Shown in pieces: positions 52,569 through 62,771 of a DNA stretch of 64,000 bases. How positions within the stretch are numbered: position 1 is the stretch's first letter; each line of letters starts with the position of its first letter. Location of the stretch: the NCBI GenBank assembly GCA_021927905.1, contig BLLK01000074.1, forward strand, positions 248,001 to 312,000. Reading direction: 5' to 3'. The translations under genes were made by a program, and so were the position numbers. The notes under the pieces are model-generated. The model saw only the letters and a program-made list of their open reading frames with translations, did not search any database and was not told the DNA's origin. Source of the stretch: Chaetoceros tenuissimus (taxonomy: Eukaryota; Bacillariophyta; Thalassiosirophyceae; Chaetocerotales; Chaetocerotaceae).

Positions 52569-53018
52569 CATTTTCATGTCAACAGCGCCATATTTTTGTC
52601 TTCTTGGAGCATTGACACGTGTCAATAGGTATAAAAAAAAACATCTACCTGCGCGTATCCTACATGGTCCTGGAGGATAATAAAAATGGCGCTGGAGGAA
52701 TATAATCTCTAACCTCCTCCCTTCTTTCCTCTTTCTATCTTCTTTCTAACCCAAATACACAAGACTCAAGCATAAATTACACTGATTTTCTGCTCTCATC
52801 CGTTGAACTTTATTTTTACTCATTTTTCTATTTGGACACGCACCTTGATTTCACTTACTATTATGTTGTTCTTCTTCTAGCTCACATATTGCACTTTTCT
52901 TTTTATTTCAATTTCATAATCATCCCGATTGATTCTTGTGACCGCTTATCGTTAGCACCATCTAACCTTGAGTGTCCTAGTTTCCACTCTGGTACCTTCT
53001 ATCAAAAACAGCAATATA
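52569..53018. other. Transposon subterminal region and leader of its gene
   Basis: 450 bp with CAGCGCCAT (52583) and its inverse ATGGCGCTG (52686), a palindrome-like GACACGTGTC at 52615-52624, and a pyrimidine-rich stretch before the gene start. Confidence 0.6.
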
Positions 53019-53692
53019 ATGCCAGCTTCATCGAATTCAAACAAACGAAGATCAAACTCTGCTTGTCAAACTCAAGGAACCCGATGTATCTTCACCGCAT
53101 CTGAAAGCTGCTCTCTCTTGTCGAAGCATGTTATTACAACACGCATTTCTCTAAACGAAGCAAATCTTCTTCACCCTCAAGAGAATCCACAAATTTATAT
53201 CGAATGCAATTCCTTTGAAAAATATAACAAAAGTTCTCTTGTTGCATTTTCAACTTCCAAAGATAAGAAGACAAATACCAAAAACAACTGGCACCTTGGT
53301 GCTGTCTTATGTCTTCATCCAGAAAAGGTCGTAATCGCAAGAATTAAACTCAACACAGACAATTACTTTGCAGAATCAACTCATTCATTCAACATCATCA
53401 ATGGGGATTACGTCGAGGTCATTTATTTGAACATAGTATCTCCATCTTCTATTGCAGAAGACGGATTTATATCTTCTTCCTCCGATGGACCTTCATGCAT
53501 TAATATATCCAACTTTTCCTCGATCTCTGTCCCAGACATATCCAAATTACCAAAAATCTTTCAAATCCAAGAATGTAAATTTAGTGATCGAAACTTCCCT
53601 TTCCCTCGGCTAGTCTTTGACACTCATCACAAAACTAGAAAGTCATCACTTGCACATCCTAACATGAAGCAAATATATTGCACTGATAACCA
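53019..53692 (+). pseudogene. Transposon-borne gene, 5' part (unknown protein)
   Basis: Starts at ATG 53019 (MPASSNSNKRRSNS), about 224 residues, ending near the breakpoint at 53692. Polar and Ser-rich at the start, then HVITTRISLNEANLLHP, a beta-rich stretch (WHLGAVLCLHPEKVVIARI, NIINGDYVEVIYLNIV), a Ser-rich linker and FPRLVFDTHHKTRKS. The last codons (TGC ACT GAT AAC C) run in frame into AA ATG TGT GAA at 51730 on the other strand, so this is the missing front of 50804-51730. No known domain. Confidence 0.6.
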
Positions 53693-54358
53693 TATGTATA
53701 TATTTTTGCATTTTTACTTGTGTATTCTGGGCCTTTGCTTGGGATCGGTTCAGGCATGATTCCTAACGAGTTAGTCGTTTGGTGGTTTTCCGTGTTTTAT
53801 CCTCTTGGAGGTGAGACCCGATTGATTCATGTTCATTTCACTTTTGCATACAAAGCAAAGCAAAATGTCGATTTTCTCATCCCAATCATGTTTTCTATAA
53901 CAGGACTTTTCAATATTTTGATCTATACTCGACCAAAAGTACAGGCTCTAAGAAAGATTATAGATATATCTAGATTCATGGGTTTCATTGTAGTTGTTGT
54001 AGCTGGTGGAGAAACTCCAAATGTCATGGATTATATATCTGCTGACCATCAACAAGATGATGACAATCATTCAATATCTCCATCTAGAAATTCCGCTCTA
54101 GAAAGAGTCTGCAAAGCATTAGGGTACGATTTTGGGGATGACTTTGACATTGATGCAGAAGTGCAACGAGTCATGAGAGGAGACTATGGTGAAGATAGGA
54201 ATGCTATCCAGAATGCGCGCATCAGTAATGAAAATTCTAGTGTTTTTGTGGAATCAAATGCGAAGATATACAACTCTGGAAAAGAGAGTGGAAAAGACGG
54301 TCTTTCATCTTGCCTTTCTATTACAAATGAAACTTTTCAGGATGATAATGCTGCTTAA
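53693..54358 (+). pseudogene. GPCR-like gene, piece 3 (end of helix 6, helix 7, tail)
   Basis: Coding from 53693 (YVYIFAFLLVYSGPLLG, second half of helix 6), then helix 7 NELVVWWFSVFYPLGG, a 93-bp in-frame intron (53811-53903, GTGAGA to TAACAG), and LFNILIYTRPKVQALRK, the conserved end of helix 7 in this receptor family. A cytosolic tail of about 130 residues rich in Asp, Asn and Ser follows. It has no start codon or signal of its own: upstream in frame there are two stops just before the breakpoint. It continues receptor piece 2. Confidence 0.75.
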
Positions 54359-54780
54359 ATCATTCAAAACAATACCTATATCAAGTTATCGGTAGTTTTT
54401 ATTCGTGACCTTATTGTAGGTATGAACACATACGTTTTTCTAGAGATTGCTTGATTTTGGTAATATTTACATCATCATAATTGCTCTAAATTTTCACTAT
54501 AAGTTGATCTGAAACAAAAGCTGTCAAAAGCTGGAGACGTTATTAAAATTACCAATGACGCGAAACGCAATAGCCATTTGCAGGATATAAAGCACATGCC
54601 AGATAACAATGACCATTCATTCACTCATTCTCACATAGAAGATAGAAGAGAAGAAAGAAAAAACGAAGAAAACAATTGATACTTTTACCTTATTAGTAAT
54701 GCCAACAAGTCTGCAAAGATACATCAACAAACTAAAGGTAAAAATAAATACTTACTGAATAGTTACATCTCTTAGCAACC
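54359..54780. other. Intergenic, nothing recognised
   Basis: 422 bp, AT-rich; promoter and leader of the next gene. Confidence 0.45.
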
Positions 54781-55341
54781 ATGAACTCTTCAGCTCTCTT
54801 GAGACGAACCGCAACGCAACAACATGCAGCTCATGAATCCAAAATAAAAATTGCCCTCACAGCCACCACGTTAACAGCTATATCTCTCCTATTGTACAAA
54901 CCTCTATCAAAGTATGGAATTCAAGGAACACTTCGATTAATTTGGGAAGGAGATGCAGTACCTCCCCATATCCGTGATCAACTTGACAAACTCGATACCA
55001 TAAACTCCAAACTATTGAAACAAAGTAAGAAACTCAAGAAAATAAACACTACAATGGAAATGGCCAAATTGAATTCTGTCGATGAAGAAGTAGATGCAAA
55101 TCAAGATGCAGATTCAATATCACCCAAACGACATTATATACTGATTCAAATCCCATCACTTGAAAAAGATTTGGGAATGTTGAGTTATACTTTGGATCAA
55201 ATTGCTGCAGAGATTGATAAATTGAAAAGTCACGGTGATACTGATTTACGACAGCAAAAGAAGGACATGAGTAAACGCGTAGTTGAAATGATGAATCTAT
55301 GTGATTCTTATCTAAAGGAGTGTGGAGTAGAAAATAGTTAA
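54781..55341 (+). CDS. Membrane-anchored coiled-coil protein of unknown function
   Basis: Intact 186-residue ORF. The N-terminus is basic (MNSSALLRRTATQQ), followed by one hydrophobic helix at about 24-40 (IALTATTLTAISLLLY). The rest is two helical segments predicted as coiled coil (IRDQLDKLDTINSKLLKQSK and LEKDLGMLSYTLDQIAAEID). The basic start with a single helix could place it in mitochondria or the peroxisome membrane. No family recognised. Single exon. Confidence 0.6.
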   Translation: MNSSALLRRTATQQHAAHESKIKIALTATTLTAISLLLYKPLSKYGIQGTLRLIWEGDAVPPHIRDQLDKLDTINSKLLKQSKKLKKINTTMEMAKLNSVDEEVDANQDADSISPKRHYILIQIPSLEKDLGMLSYTLDQIAAEIDKLKSHGDTDLRQQKKDMSKRVVEMMNLCDSYLKECGVENS

Positions 55342-55509
55342 AGACGTAAAGTCACGAGTTTTTCTAATTGAAATAATAACTTAATAGTATTTATAACGGC
55401 ATAGAGTAAAACAAGGAAACAAAAGATTCAATCTCTTGTTTCCTATACTTCTCTACCTTCTAAGCTCTCTCCCATGTGCATTTTATTTCTCTTTCCCACC
55501 GTTTTGAAT

Positions 55510-56324
55510 TCAGTTATCAACAATGGTAAATTTTAAATCCGATTCTCCAAACCCAAGAACCAACCCATCGATAATTTCCAAAGGAACATGATCTTCAATA
55601 GCCTCTCCTAGAAAGCTAGTTCCATTAGTACTACCCGTATCTGTGTAAAAAAGCTTATCACCATCAGCACTCGACTGATATTCAAATTTTCCATGACAAG
55701 TGGAGACTTCCGAGTCTTTGTAGAGAGAAATACCACGCTGAGTAAACTTTTTACCCTTGCTACGACCAATATCACAAGGACGCGATGGTCTTGGTTTCAA
55801 GAGAAAGGTTGCACCTTCATGAGGACCCGTCATGACTTCAATGAAAAGATTGTAATATTGCTTCCTGGATCGAGTCGATTTCTTTGTTTCTTGTTGGACT
55901 TGTTCGATTGGTTCCTGTTGCTTTTCTTCTTGAGATTCAAGTGGGTCTGTGTCTTGTTCATCCGTGTTGTTTTCAATTGCTAATTTGTGTAGTTCCCAGA
56001 TATCCTTTTCGGCATGGATGTAGACTTGTTCGAGTGCTTGAATGAGTTCATTGGCCTTGTTGGTGACTTGTGCTTGGCTTTGATCGTGATAGTAATTGAG
56101 GAGCTCTTCAATGGTCCAATTTTCATTCGGTTCTAATAGATGAAGAGACGAGTAGCAAGTTAGAAGACGATTAAAGGGTGAAAGAGTAAAGAACCAGATG
56201 CAAGAGGAAGAATAGACGAATGAAAGCAACGAAAGAATTTGAAATTGACTTTGCTACAGATGATTCAATCGAACGTACCTCCTTGAGCCGCCGACTGATT
56301 TCCGCTCACAGTTGCAACCTGCAT
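55510..56324 (-). CDS. FHA-domain protein, two exons
   Basis: Exons (minus strand) 56279-56324 and 55510-56132 join over a 146-bp intron to 222 residues. Residues about 20-60 are helical; a Glu/Gln-rich linker follows. The FHA domain fills the C-terminus: FIEVMTGPHEGATFLL, CDIGRSKGKKF, STCHGKFEYQ with the phosphothreonine-contacting Ser and the structural His, and YTDTGSTNGTSFLG. FHA domains bind phosphothreonine peptides in DNA-damage and cell-cycle signalling. No kinase or nuclease domain is attached. Confidence 0.9.
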
Positions 56325-56666
56325 TTTAAAATTCAATGTCTGGTATGTAGATAAAGTTGATAGAAAGCGACTGCTGATTACTTCTTGGTAGAGTTTCGTT
56401 CTATTGATGTGTGTTTGCATTAAAAGAAATTGCTTTTTGTTGTGCTGCTTTGCAGCAACGGAAAAGAGAAAAGAGATCAGAAGCATCTGTCAATCTAGGC
56501 CATTTAGTCTGTACCAAAGACTAATTTAGCTGACCTCTAGCTAACCATTTTCCTTTCATTTGAGAAAACTTTTCATAAAATATTATTCTTTTTACTTACA
56601 TATTCAATATACATACAAACATTACTATTTAGCTTTTTAATTCAAGTGATATACCTATATATATTA
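56325..56666. other. Intergenic, nothing recognised
   Basis: 342 bp between two minus-strand genes, AT-rich with ATATATAT words near 56655. No feature to report. Confidence 0.45.
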
Positions 56667-58772
56667 TCATGATTTGTCATTCATATCACCATGCAATCGC
56701 ATCCAAATCAATGAAAAGAAAGCCTTTTGACTGCCGTATTTCATTTTCCTACGTTCATCCTCATGAGTCTCTTGCAAAACTTTTAATTTCTGTTTTAGTT
56801 CTTTGGAAACTCCGTGACATTTATACAAATGACCAGAGAACGAAAGTAATCCCTTTCTTGAATCCGAAATTGTTTTAATTTGTGATGGAAAGAATCTACC
56901 TCCCTTTGCCAACTTGTAGCAGTTTGTACAATTTATACATTGCAGCCCGGCAAAGCCCTCCTTGAGTGTTTTACGCATACCCTTTACTTCTTTTGATCTC
57001 AAGATAGTTTTGCAATAGTTTGATAACACCAATTGAGAAAAGGATGTACCAAATTCTGATTCTTGTAGTTCGGATAAGGAAACAATGGGTGAGCTTGGGT
57101 CATCAACATCAACCTTCTTGTCTTTGTAATTCTTGATACTTGTAGCACTCAAGATTTTCTTGGATGGCTGGTTTATTGTCTTCTTGTTAGTTTTGACTTT
57201 ATTCTGTTCTTTGACTGTTACATCGTTGGAACTCATTTTGGGTGAGCTTGGGTCATCAACCTTGTCTTTGTAATTCTTCATACTTGCAGCACTCAAGATT
57301 TTCTTGGATGGGTGGTTTATTGTCTTCTTGTCAGTTTTGACTTTCTGTTTTTTGACTGTTACATCGTTGGAACTCATTTTGTCCATGGATTGCATCGGAT
57401 CTGGAAAGTCTGTTTCATTATTTTTTGCATTGTTGTACATTTGATGTAGTTCATTCGGATCTTCCACCGTCACGAGTCTATCAAAGTCGCGACCAAATTC
57501 CGACAAAGTATCGACATGACTAGCAGTAACAGCACGTGTATGTAATGGTGGTTGATTTTTTTGGAAAAGTTGATCACAATCAAAATTATCCAGTTGCTGA
57601 TAGTCACTGGATGGAGAAATTGAATCTGAACGATCATTGTATGCTGAAAAGTCTTCTGAATCCGCATTATCAACATTAGCATGATGCCTTTGCTCCATAT
57701 TTGATCCTAAACTGTGAAGAGGTAAAGGTTCAATATTATCCAAAGATTCTTCAATTGGATCAATGTTTGACCCCGAACTGTGAATAGGCAAGGGCTCAAT
57801 ATTATCCAAAGATTCTTCAATTGGATCAATGTTTGACCCCGAACTGTGAATAGGTAAGGGTTCAATGTTGTCCAAAGATTCAGCTGGTTCAAAATGTAAA
57901 TCATGTTGCATATATATAGATCTCCACTTATGAGAGCCATAATCGGCTGGTAAAGAATAGCATGAATCCGCCTTCGCTGCATTATTAATATTTGCAGACA
58001 TGAAGTTGCTTTCTTGACCATATATAGCTTGGTTAAGTCCATTCTTTTGGTTGTGATTGAAACAACTTGAAGTAGAAGAAGGTAGGGTTGTATCGACGGA
58101 AGAGTTGAATTCAGGCTTGATATCATGGTTATTCCGCTTGCTAGGTTGTATTTGATTGAGTGTTTTAAAGCGCAAGTAGGCCGAGGACATGTTTTCATCA
58201 GAATTAGAAACTTTGTTCTTTTCCCTAGCTTCTCTACGCTGTCTCATATTTGGAACATTGTAAAAGGAATATGGATCTGATGTTTCATGGTCTGGGATTT
58301 TTTCTATCTCAGTATATCCTGTGATAGACCTTCTTTTTGCGTCATGACTCACTGAACTATATGCTTTTCGAGATGATCTACTTGGTGGTATTTCATAATA
58401 GCTACTTTCATAGTTGCTATATTCTTGACTAGCAACACTATGTGTGCCAAAGTCTCTCTTTTTTGAACTGACGACAGAGCTAGCACCATCGTAGGAAGGT
58501 TGGTATGCATCACGGGGTGCATCCAGATTGTTTATAGTAAACTTTTCGATGCCCTCTTCGTTTTTTGACTCATGATAATATGCACAGTCATCAACAATAT
58601 CATGATGTTCCGTGTCAAGGGGATGTTCATTGATAAATTGATACAAAGCATTGTGTTTTGCGTCTTGCAGTGTAGGGGGCTCCTGTCCGTTTTCGCTAGG
58701 GTAGCCACAGTCAAAGTTCTCCAGTACACTTGGCAGAGGTCGAAGTGCCTCACCATCTTCATAAGAATCCAT
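56667..58772 (-). CDS. Diatom-type protein with C-terminal Cys/His domain, paralogue 1
   Basis: Intact 701-residue ORF. Residues 1-550 are polar and disordered. They include three 22-residue repeats (SLDNIEPLPIHSSGSNIDPI type, about residues 297-360) and two copies of a basic unit (MSSNDVTVK, then PSKKILSA). The C-terminal 140 residues are conserved with the next gene: GFAGLQCINC, GGRFFPSQIKTISDSRKGLL, HLYKCHGVS, and YGSQKAFFSLIWMRLHGD. The spacing of two Cys, then His and Cys, suggests a zinc site. Such domains occur in many diatom proteins of unknown role; a nuclear DNA-binding job is inference. Tandem with 59248-61272, same strand. Confidence 0.7.
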   Translation of the reverse strand: MDSYEDGEALRPLPSVLENFDCGYPSENGQEPPTLQDAKHNALYQFINEHPLDTEHHDIVDDCAYYHESKNEEGIEKFTINNLDAPRDAYQPSYDGASSVVSSKKRDFGTHSVASQEYSNYESSYYEIPPSRSSRKAYSSVSHDAKRRSITGYTEIEKIPDHETSDPYSFYNVPNMRQRREAREKNKVSNSDENMSSAYLRFKTLNQIQPSKRNNHDIKPEFNSSVDTTLPSSTSSCFNHNQKNGLNQAIYGQESNFMSANINNAAKADSCYSLPADYGSHKWRSIYMQHDLHFEPAESLDNIEPLPIHSSGSNIDPIEESLDNIEPLPIHSSGSNIDPIEESLDNIEPLPLHSLGSNMEQRHHANVDNADSEDFSAYNDRSDSISPSSDYQQLDNFDCDQLFQKNQPPLHTRAVTASHVDTLSEFGRDFDRLVTVEDPNELHQMYNNAKNNETDFPDPMQSMDKMSSNDVTVKKQKVKTDKKTINHPSKKILSAASMKNYKDKVDDPSSPKMSSNDVTVKEQNKVKTNKKTINQPSKKILSATSIKNYKDKKVDVDDPSSPIVSLSELQESEFGTSFSQLVLSNYCKTILRSKEVKGMRKTLKEGFAGLQCINCTNCYKLAKGGRFFPSQIKTISDSRKGLLSFSGHLYKCHGVSKELKQKLKVLQETHEDERRKMKYGSQKAFFSLIWMRLHGDMNDKS

Positions 58773-59247
58773 TCTGAACTACTGGCTTGAGAGTTGTGTG
58801 GGCTGGGCAAAACACAAGAAAGCAGAAAGAGATTATAGGCAATCTCGACGTTTAACCTTTTAGTCACGGATCCAACCAGTATGGCAACCTATTATGTTCA
58901 TTTTCTTCGAAAACACACAAATGATACAGATTGTTGAAATGTGAAAGAAATATAGTCATGTCAAGACATTACTTTATCCTTTCATTTTAATTTACTTAAA
59001 GGGCTTTCAACAGGAAAGTCGTAAATCTTACACAGTTAGTTGAACAGCCTACAAACGTTTTTCCGAACTTCCTTTCATTCTTGCGCAAATACTATGATGA
59101 AATGTGAGCTTCTCTTCAAGTAAATACTATGCCAAAGAATCATCATGGGCACCTAGGGTCATTTCAAAGAACTTGCGAAATGTTTTGTTACTAAGAAGTA
59201 AACTTGACAGCAGAATAAGTAAAGCATTATAATAAAAAAAGGAAAAG
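58773..59247. other. Spacer between tandem paralogues
   Basis: 475 bp. Promoter of paralogue 1 and 3' end of paralogue 2; nothing else seen. Confidence 0.45.
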
Positions 59248-61272
59248 CTACTTTGTCTTCCCTTTCTTGTTGAAAATATAATCTTTGTGTAATCGATGCC
59301 ATACCACTACAAAGAACTTCTTTTGACTTCCATAACTCTGCGATTCTCTTTCAATTTCATGTGTTTTATGATATTCCTTCAATTTTAATTTCTTCTCTGC
59401 AGGAAATTCATTACACTTCAATAGATGAGAATAAAAAGTGAGCAAAGACTTTTTTGTATCTGATAAAGTCTTGATTGTTGATGGGAAATATCGACCGCCC
59501 AACCGCCTCTCTTTACCACAACAATGAGCGCACATTAATCCAGGATACCCAGGTTCTAATCCTCGCCTTTTTCCAATAAGATCTCCTTGTCCGAATTCAG
59601 TTTTTGTAAATTCTCGCATTGTGTATTTACAAAATTGTGTACCAATATTGTTCAATCCTCCTGTTTTAAGTTCACTCTTGTAGACCATACGGTCGTCAGC
59701 ATCGTTTCCTTCGGGGTTCAATGCCAATTCTTCAATTGGATCGTCTCCTACTTTCTTTTTACGGGTAATTTTGGGTTTCGGAGAAGCTTCATCAACTGTA
59801 GGTTTTGAAGTAGCCTTCTTATTTGTGGTATTTTTGTTGTTTTGTTTCTCTTCTTGTTGCACTGAAGATAACGAATAGACTTTATCTGGTTTGGACTCCA
59901 CCTGATGTTCATAATTGTCGGATGAAATTAGAAAGTCATCTCCAAGTGATTCGACGTAGTTATCTTCGTCTTCAGAACTTTCTTTGTGTGTTTCTAAACG
60001 TGCTGCAAATACGGGTGCAGATTTGCATGATGTCATATCAAGTTCTATTTTTCGTGATGACTGGTATGTATCTTCTTGTGCTCCGGAAAAGGATAGGGGA
60101 AAGCTGTTTCCGCCGAAACTCGAGAAAGTACTCAAATTCTCTCCATATGTAAATGCTCCATTTGGCATAGAATGAGAAGAAAGTTCCTTCTTGGCGTGGT
60201 CGACATTTTTATGGTCCGCATCCCAATCAAAGTTTTTGACATCAAGACCTTCCAAGTCATCCAAATCACCACATGATATAATATCATCTTCTTCGTCGTC
60301 ATCATCGTTCCTATCTCGACCAGGCAGATTATAATATTCATATGATCCCACTGGGTCTTCTGCAGGTTCAGCTTCTTTCACAGCAAATTCTTGCTTCATT
60401 CCACCTACCTCGGAAGCGCGTCTTTTAATGGTGCGGTCAGGTTGCATATTAAAATCATAGTCTAATGATGCGATGCTCCTCTTGCCACAATCTGAAATTT
60501 CAGAATGAGCATATCTACTCCCAGGACCTCTATAGTTTCTCATTATTCCTGGTTCTGAATATATGGACACATCATTGCTTCCGCGTCTTCTTGCTCTTTG
60601 AAAATTATCTATATTTTGCCAATTCTGCTGCAAATGGTAGGTACCTTTTTCAGAATTAATTGATTCAGATATGACTGAAGCAGCACCATGATCGTAATGG
60701 GAATGGTTGCTAGTGGGAGCAAATTCATCTATACGTTGAAATTCACGCAGAGTAGGGGATGCATTGCCATTAGGTGTCCAACCGCCAGTGCACGAGGAAG
60801 CACTAGCAGCATATCCAGCTGAACGAATAGTCTGGGGCTGCATTACATTTGAGTCGGAATAAGCGTGTGTTTCCTGGATAATATAGTTTGCACTATTTCT
60901 TAGACTGGACATATCAAAATGGCGTGACGATGAACCTACTGACGCAGTCTCAATAGGAACAGTGGTGGCGGTATAAGAAGATGCATGTTCATAGTGAAAA
61001 GGCTTAAAAGCCACATTTTGGCCGAACATATGAGCGTTGGCTTGCTCGGCTTCATTTTTCGTCCGCTCTAGGTCTGCAGAAATATTTTTCAGCTCCTCTT
61101 CTATTCTTGCTCTTTCTCGATCCTTTCCGTTAGTGTTGTGAAGGGCATCCCAGTCATGATGGTCATCGTCATGGAATGTTGATGAGTGTATTGAATGTTC
61201 AGTTTCTGCTATATCACTTTGATTGAGTGAAGGAGGCAAGTAGAAAGGATCTTCGTCACCAAGATGATCCAT
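59248..61272 (-). CDS. Diatom-type protein with C-terminal Cys/His domain, paralogue 2
   Basis: Intact 674-residue ORF. A short Glu/Lys coiled coil lies at about 50-80 (ARIEEELKNISADLERTKN). Most of the protein is polar with a strongly acidic block (NDDDDEEDDIISCGD). The C-terminal domain mirrors paralogue 1 with all putative metal ligands kept: GYPGLMCAHCCG, GGRYFPSTIKTLSDTKKSLL, HLLKCNEFP, and YGSQKKFFVVVWHRLHKD. Outside this domain the two proteins share little. A tandem duplication followed by divergence of the disordered region is the simplest history. Confidence 0.7.
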   Translation of the reverse strand: MDHLGDEDPFYLPPSLNQSDIAETEHSIHSSTFHDDDHHDWDALHNTNGKDRERARIEEELKNISADLERTKNEAEQANAHMFGQNVAFKPFHYEHASSYTATTVPIETASVGSSSRHFDMSSLRNSANYIIQETHAYSDSNVMQPQTIRSAGYAASASSCTGGWTPNGNASPTLREFQRIDEFAPTSNHSHYDHGAASVISESINSEKGTYHLQQNWQNIDNFQRARRRGSNDVSIYSEPGIMRNYRGPGSRYAHSEISDCGKRSIASLDYDFNMQPDRTIKRRASEVGGMKQEFAVKEAEPAEDPVGSYEYYNLPGRDRNDDDDEEDDIISCGDLDDLEGLDVKNFDWDADHKNVDHAKKELSSHSMPNGAFTYGENLSTFSSFGGNSFPLSFSGAQEDTYQSSRKIELDMTSCKSAPVFAARLETHKESSEDEDNYVESLGDDFLISSDNYEHQVESKPDKVYSLSSVQQEEKQNNKNTTNKKATSKPTVDEASPKPKITRKKKVGDDPIEELALNPEGNDADDRMVYKSELKTGGLNNIGTQFCKYTMREFTKTEFGQGDLIGKRRGLEPGYPGLMCAHCCGKERRLGGRYFPSTIKTLSDTKKSLLTFYSHLLKCNEFPAEKKLKLKEYHKTHEIERESQSYGSQKKFFVVVWHRLHKDYIFNKKGKTK

Positions 61273-61358
61273 GATGAAAAAAATATTAGATAATGGCGAG
61301 GTGAAAAATAGTTAAAAATTCACCTGAACGCTGCTATGTTTTAGGGATTCTAGTGTAA

Positions 61359-61845
61359 GGGTTGCGCAATGAGTTAGGACAAATTGATCATAAATAACAT
61401 GCGAGTCAGTTAGAATAATTAGCCATTAACAAAGTGAGACCTCTCAAGTTAGTACTTGGAAAGGGGGGTAAGGGGGACGCAGTCCCACCACACCTCAAGT
61501 TCCTGATAAGCGGGAATAAAATCAAATATGAATACTTCACTTTTCGTTGAGACTTATCTTTCAATTCTTATAAGAGTGAGGGAAGAGAACATTCTAGGTT
61601 TCTCCACTCTAGACATACAATCGATTTGACTCTTTCATATATCTAAAGCTTCACAGTACACTTAGAACCTCAACGCCAAGATGAGACCTTGCTGCAACAG
61701 GAGATGGCGCTATGTCACTTCTCCACAAGGTCAACATCCTCTAACGTGCAATCCAGCACTTTCGAAAATCAGATAAAGACTTTACTACTTGAAAAACACT
61801 AAGAGCAACGCTATGACTCATAATGTCTTCCGGAAGCTCTTGATC
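61359..61845. repeat. 487-bp perfect direct repeat, copy 1
   Basis: Identical to 62285-62771 as far as I can read, from GGGTTGCGCAATGAG to GGAAGCTCTTGATC. It has no long ORF. It might be one long terminal repeat of a very short LTR-type element or one unit of a 926-bp tandem duplication. The ends are not TG/CA and I see no target duplication. Confidence 0.85.
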
Positions 61846-62284
61846 GGGATGGTGGGTGGGTAAAAAATTTTCTTTCAAGTTCCATACAAGGTAGCTAGCC
61901 TTCCATACAACCAAAATTTCAACTTTCTATGAGCACACTGCAATAAAGTTATTGTTGGCTTTCTTCCTGACACCTTTTCTGACGTGTCTAATTTCAATGG
62001 CCTACATTTTACATTCGTCATTTCTCCTATGTACACCTATCTCTGATTCAAACAATTTCCACCTTCGTACGTCATGCTTATCAGTATTACCTTGCCTGTC
62101 AAGTGCATCATACATTGCTACCGTAGAATTCATACTGTAGACTGGCGGCGCTGTCTGGCAGATGCTTACTGACACGGTGTCTTCAAGCGTTAATTAGACG
62201 TTCCGAAGATTCTCCTGATCGGCATTTATTGATCCTCAATTTTCCATTTTCTTTCTTATCCCTATTGAACTGGAGGTGCGAGTT
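61846..62284. other. 439-bp spacer between the direct repeats
   Basis: Contains a 62-codon ORF judged spurious and no primer-binding-site-like or polypurine match that I would defend. Confidence 0.5.
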
Positions 62285-62771
62285 GGGTTGCGCAATGAGT
62301 TAGGACAAATTGATCATAAATAACATGCGAGTCAGTTAGAATAATTAGCCATTAACAAAGTGAGACCTCTCAAGTTAGTACTTGGAAAGGGGGGTAAGGG
62401 GGACGCAGTCCCACCACACCTCAAGTTCCTGATAAGCGGGAATAAAATCAAATATGAATACTTCACTTTTCGTTGAGACTTATCTTTCAATTCTTATAAG
62501 AGTGAGGGAAGAGAACATTCTAGGTTTCTCCACTCTAGACATACAATCGATTTGACTCTTTCATATATCTAAAGCTTCACAGTACACTTAGAACCTCAAC
62601 GCCAAGATGAGACCTTGCTGCAACAGGAGATGGCGCTATGTCACTTCTCCACAAGGTCAACATCCTCTAACGTGCAATCCAGCACTTTCGAAAATCAGAT
62701 AAAGACTTTACTACTTGAAAAACACTAAGAGCAACGCTATGACTCATAATGTCTTCCGGAAGCTCTTGATC
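62285..62771. repeat. 487-bp perfect direct repeat, copy 2
   Basis: Second copy of 61359-61845, same orientation, 926 bp apart start to start. Apparent full identity implies a very recent duplication, gene conversion or an assembly artefact. Confidence 0.85.

Larger units (their letters stand above)
50340..53692. mobile_element. TIR-bounded DNA transposon, split by an inversion (50340-51730 and 52529-53692)
   Basis: Two segments make the element: 50340-51730 and 52529-53692 (about 2.55 kb together); the receptor piece 51731-52528 lies between them because of a later inversion. Ends: CATCCAAA, three variable bases, then GGTCCAGCGCCAAGTGTACC, at 50340 and 52529; once the inversion is undone they are terminal inverted repeats. 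Each end has subterminal copies of the word CAGCGCCAT in both orientations (left: 50399, 50462, inverse at 50494 and 50517; right: 52583, inverse at 52686). The flanks allow a 2-bp TT target duplication. It carries one unfamiliar gene with no known transposase motif. No known superfamily assigned. Confidence 0.65.

Noticed and set aside
53134-53340. 68-residue minus-strand ORF
   Set aside because: Antisense to the transposon gene's 5' part.
61359-62771. Ordinary LTR retroelement
   Set aside because: The interior is only 439 bp with no coding, the repeat ends are not TG/CA and no target duplication is visible; kept only as one option.
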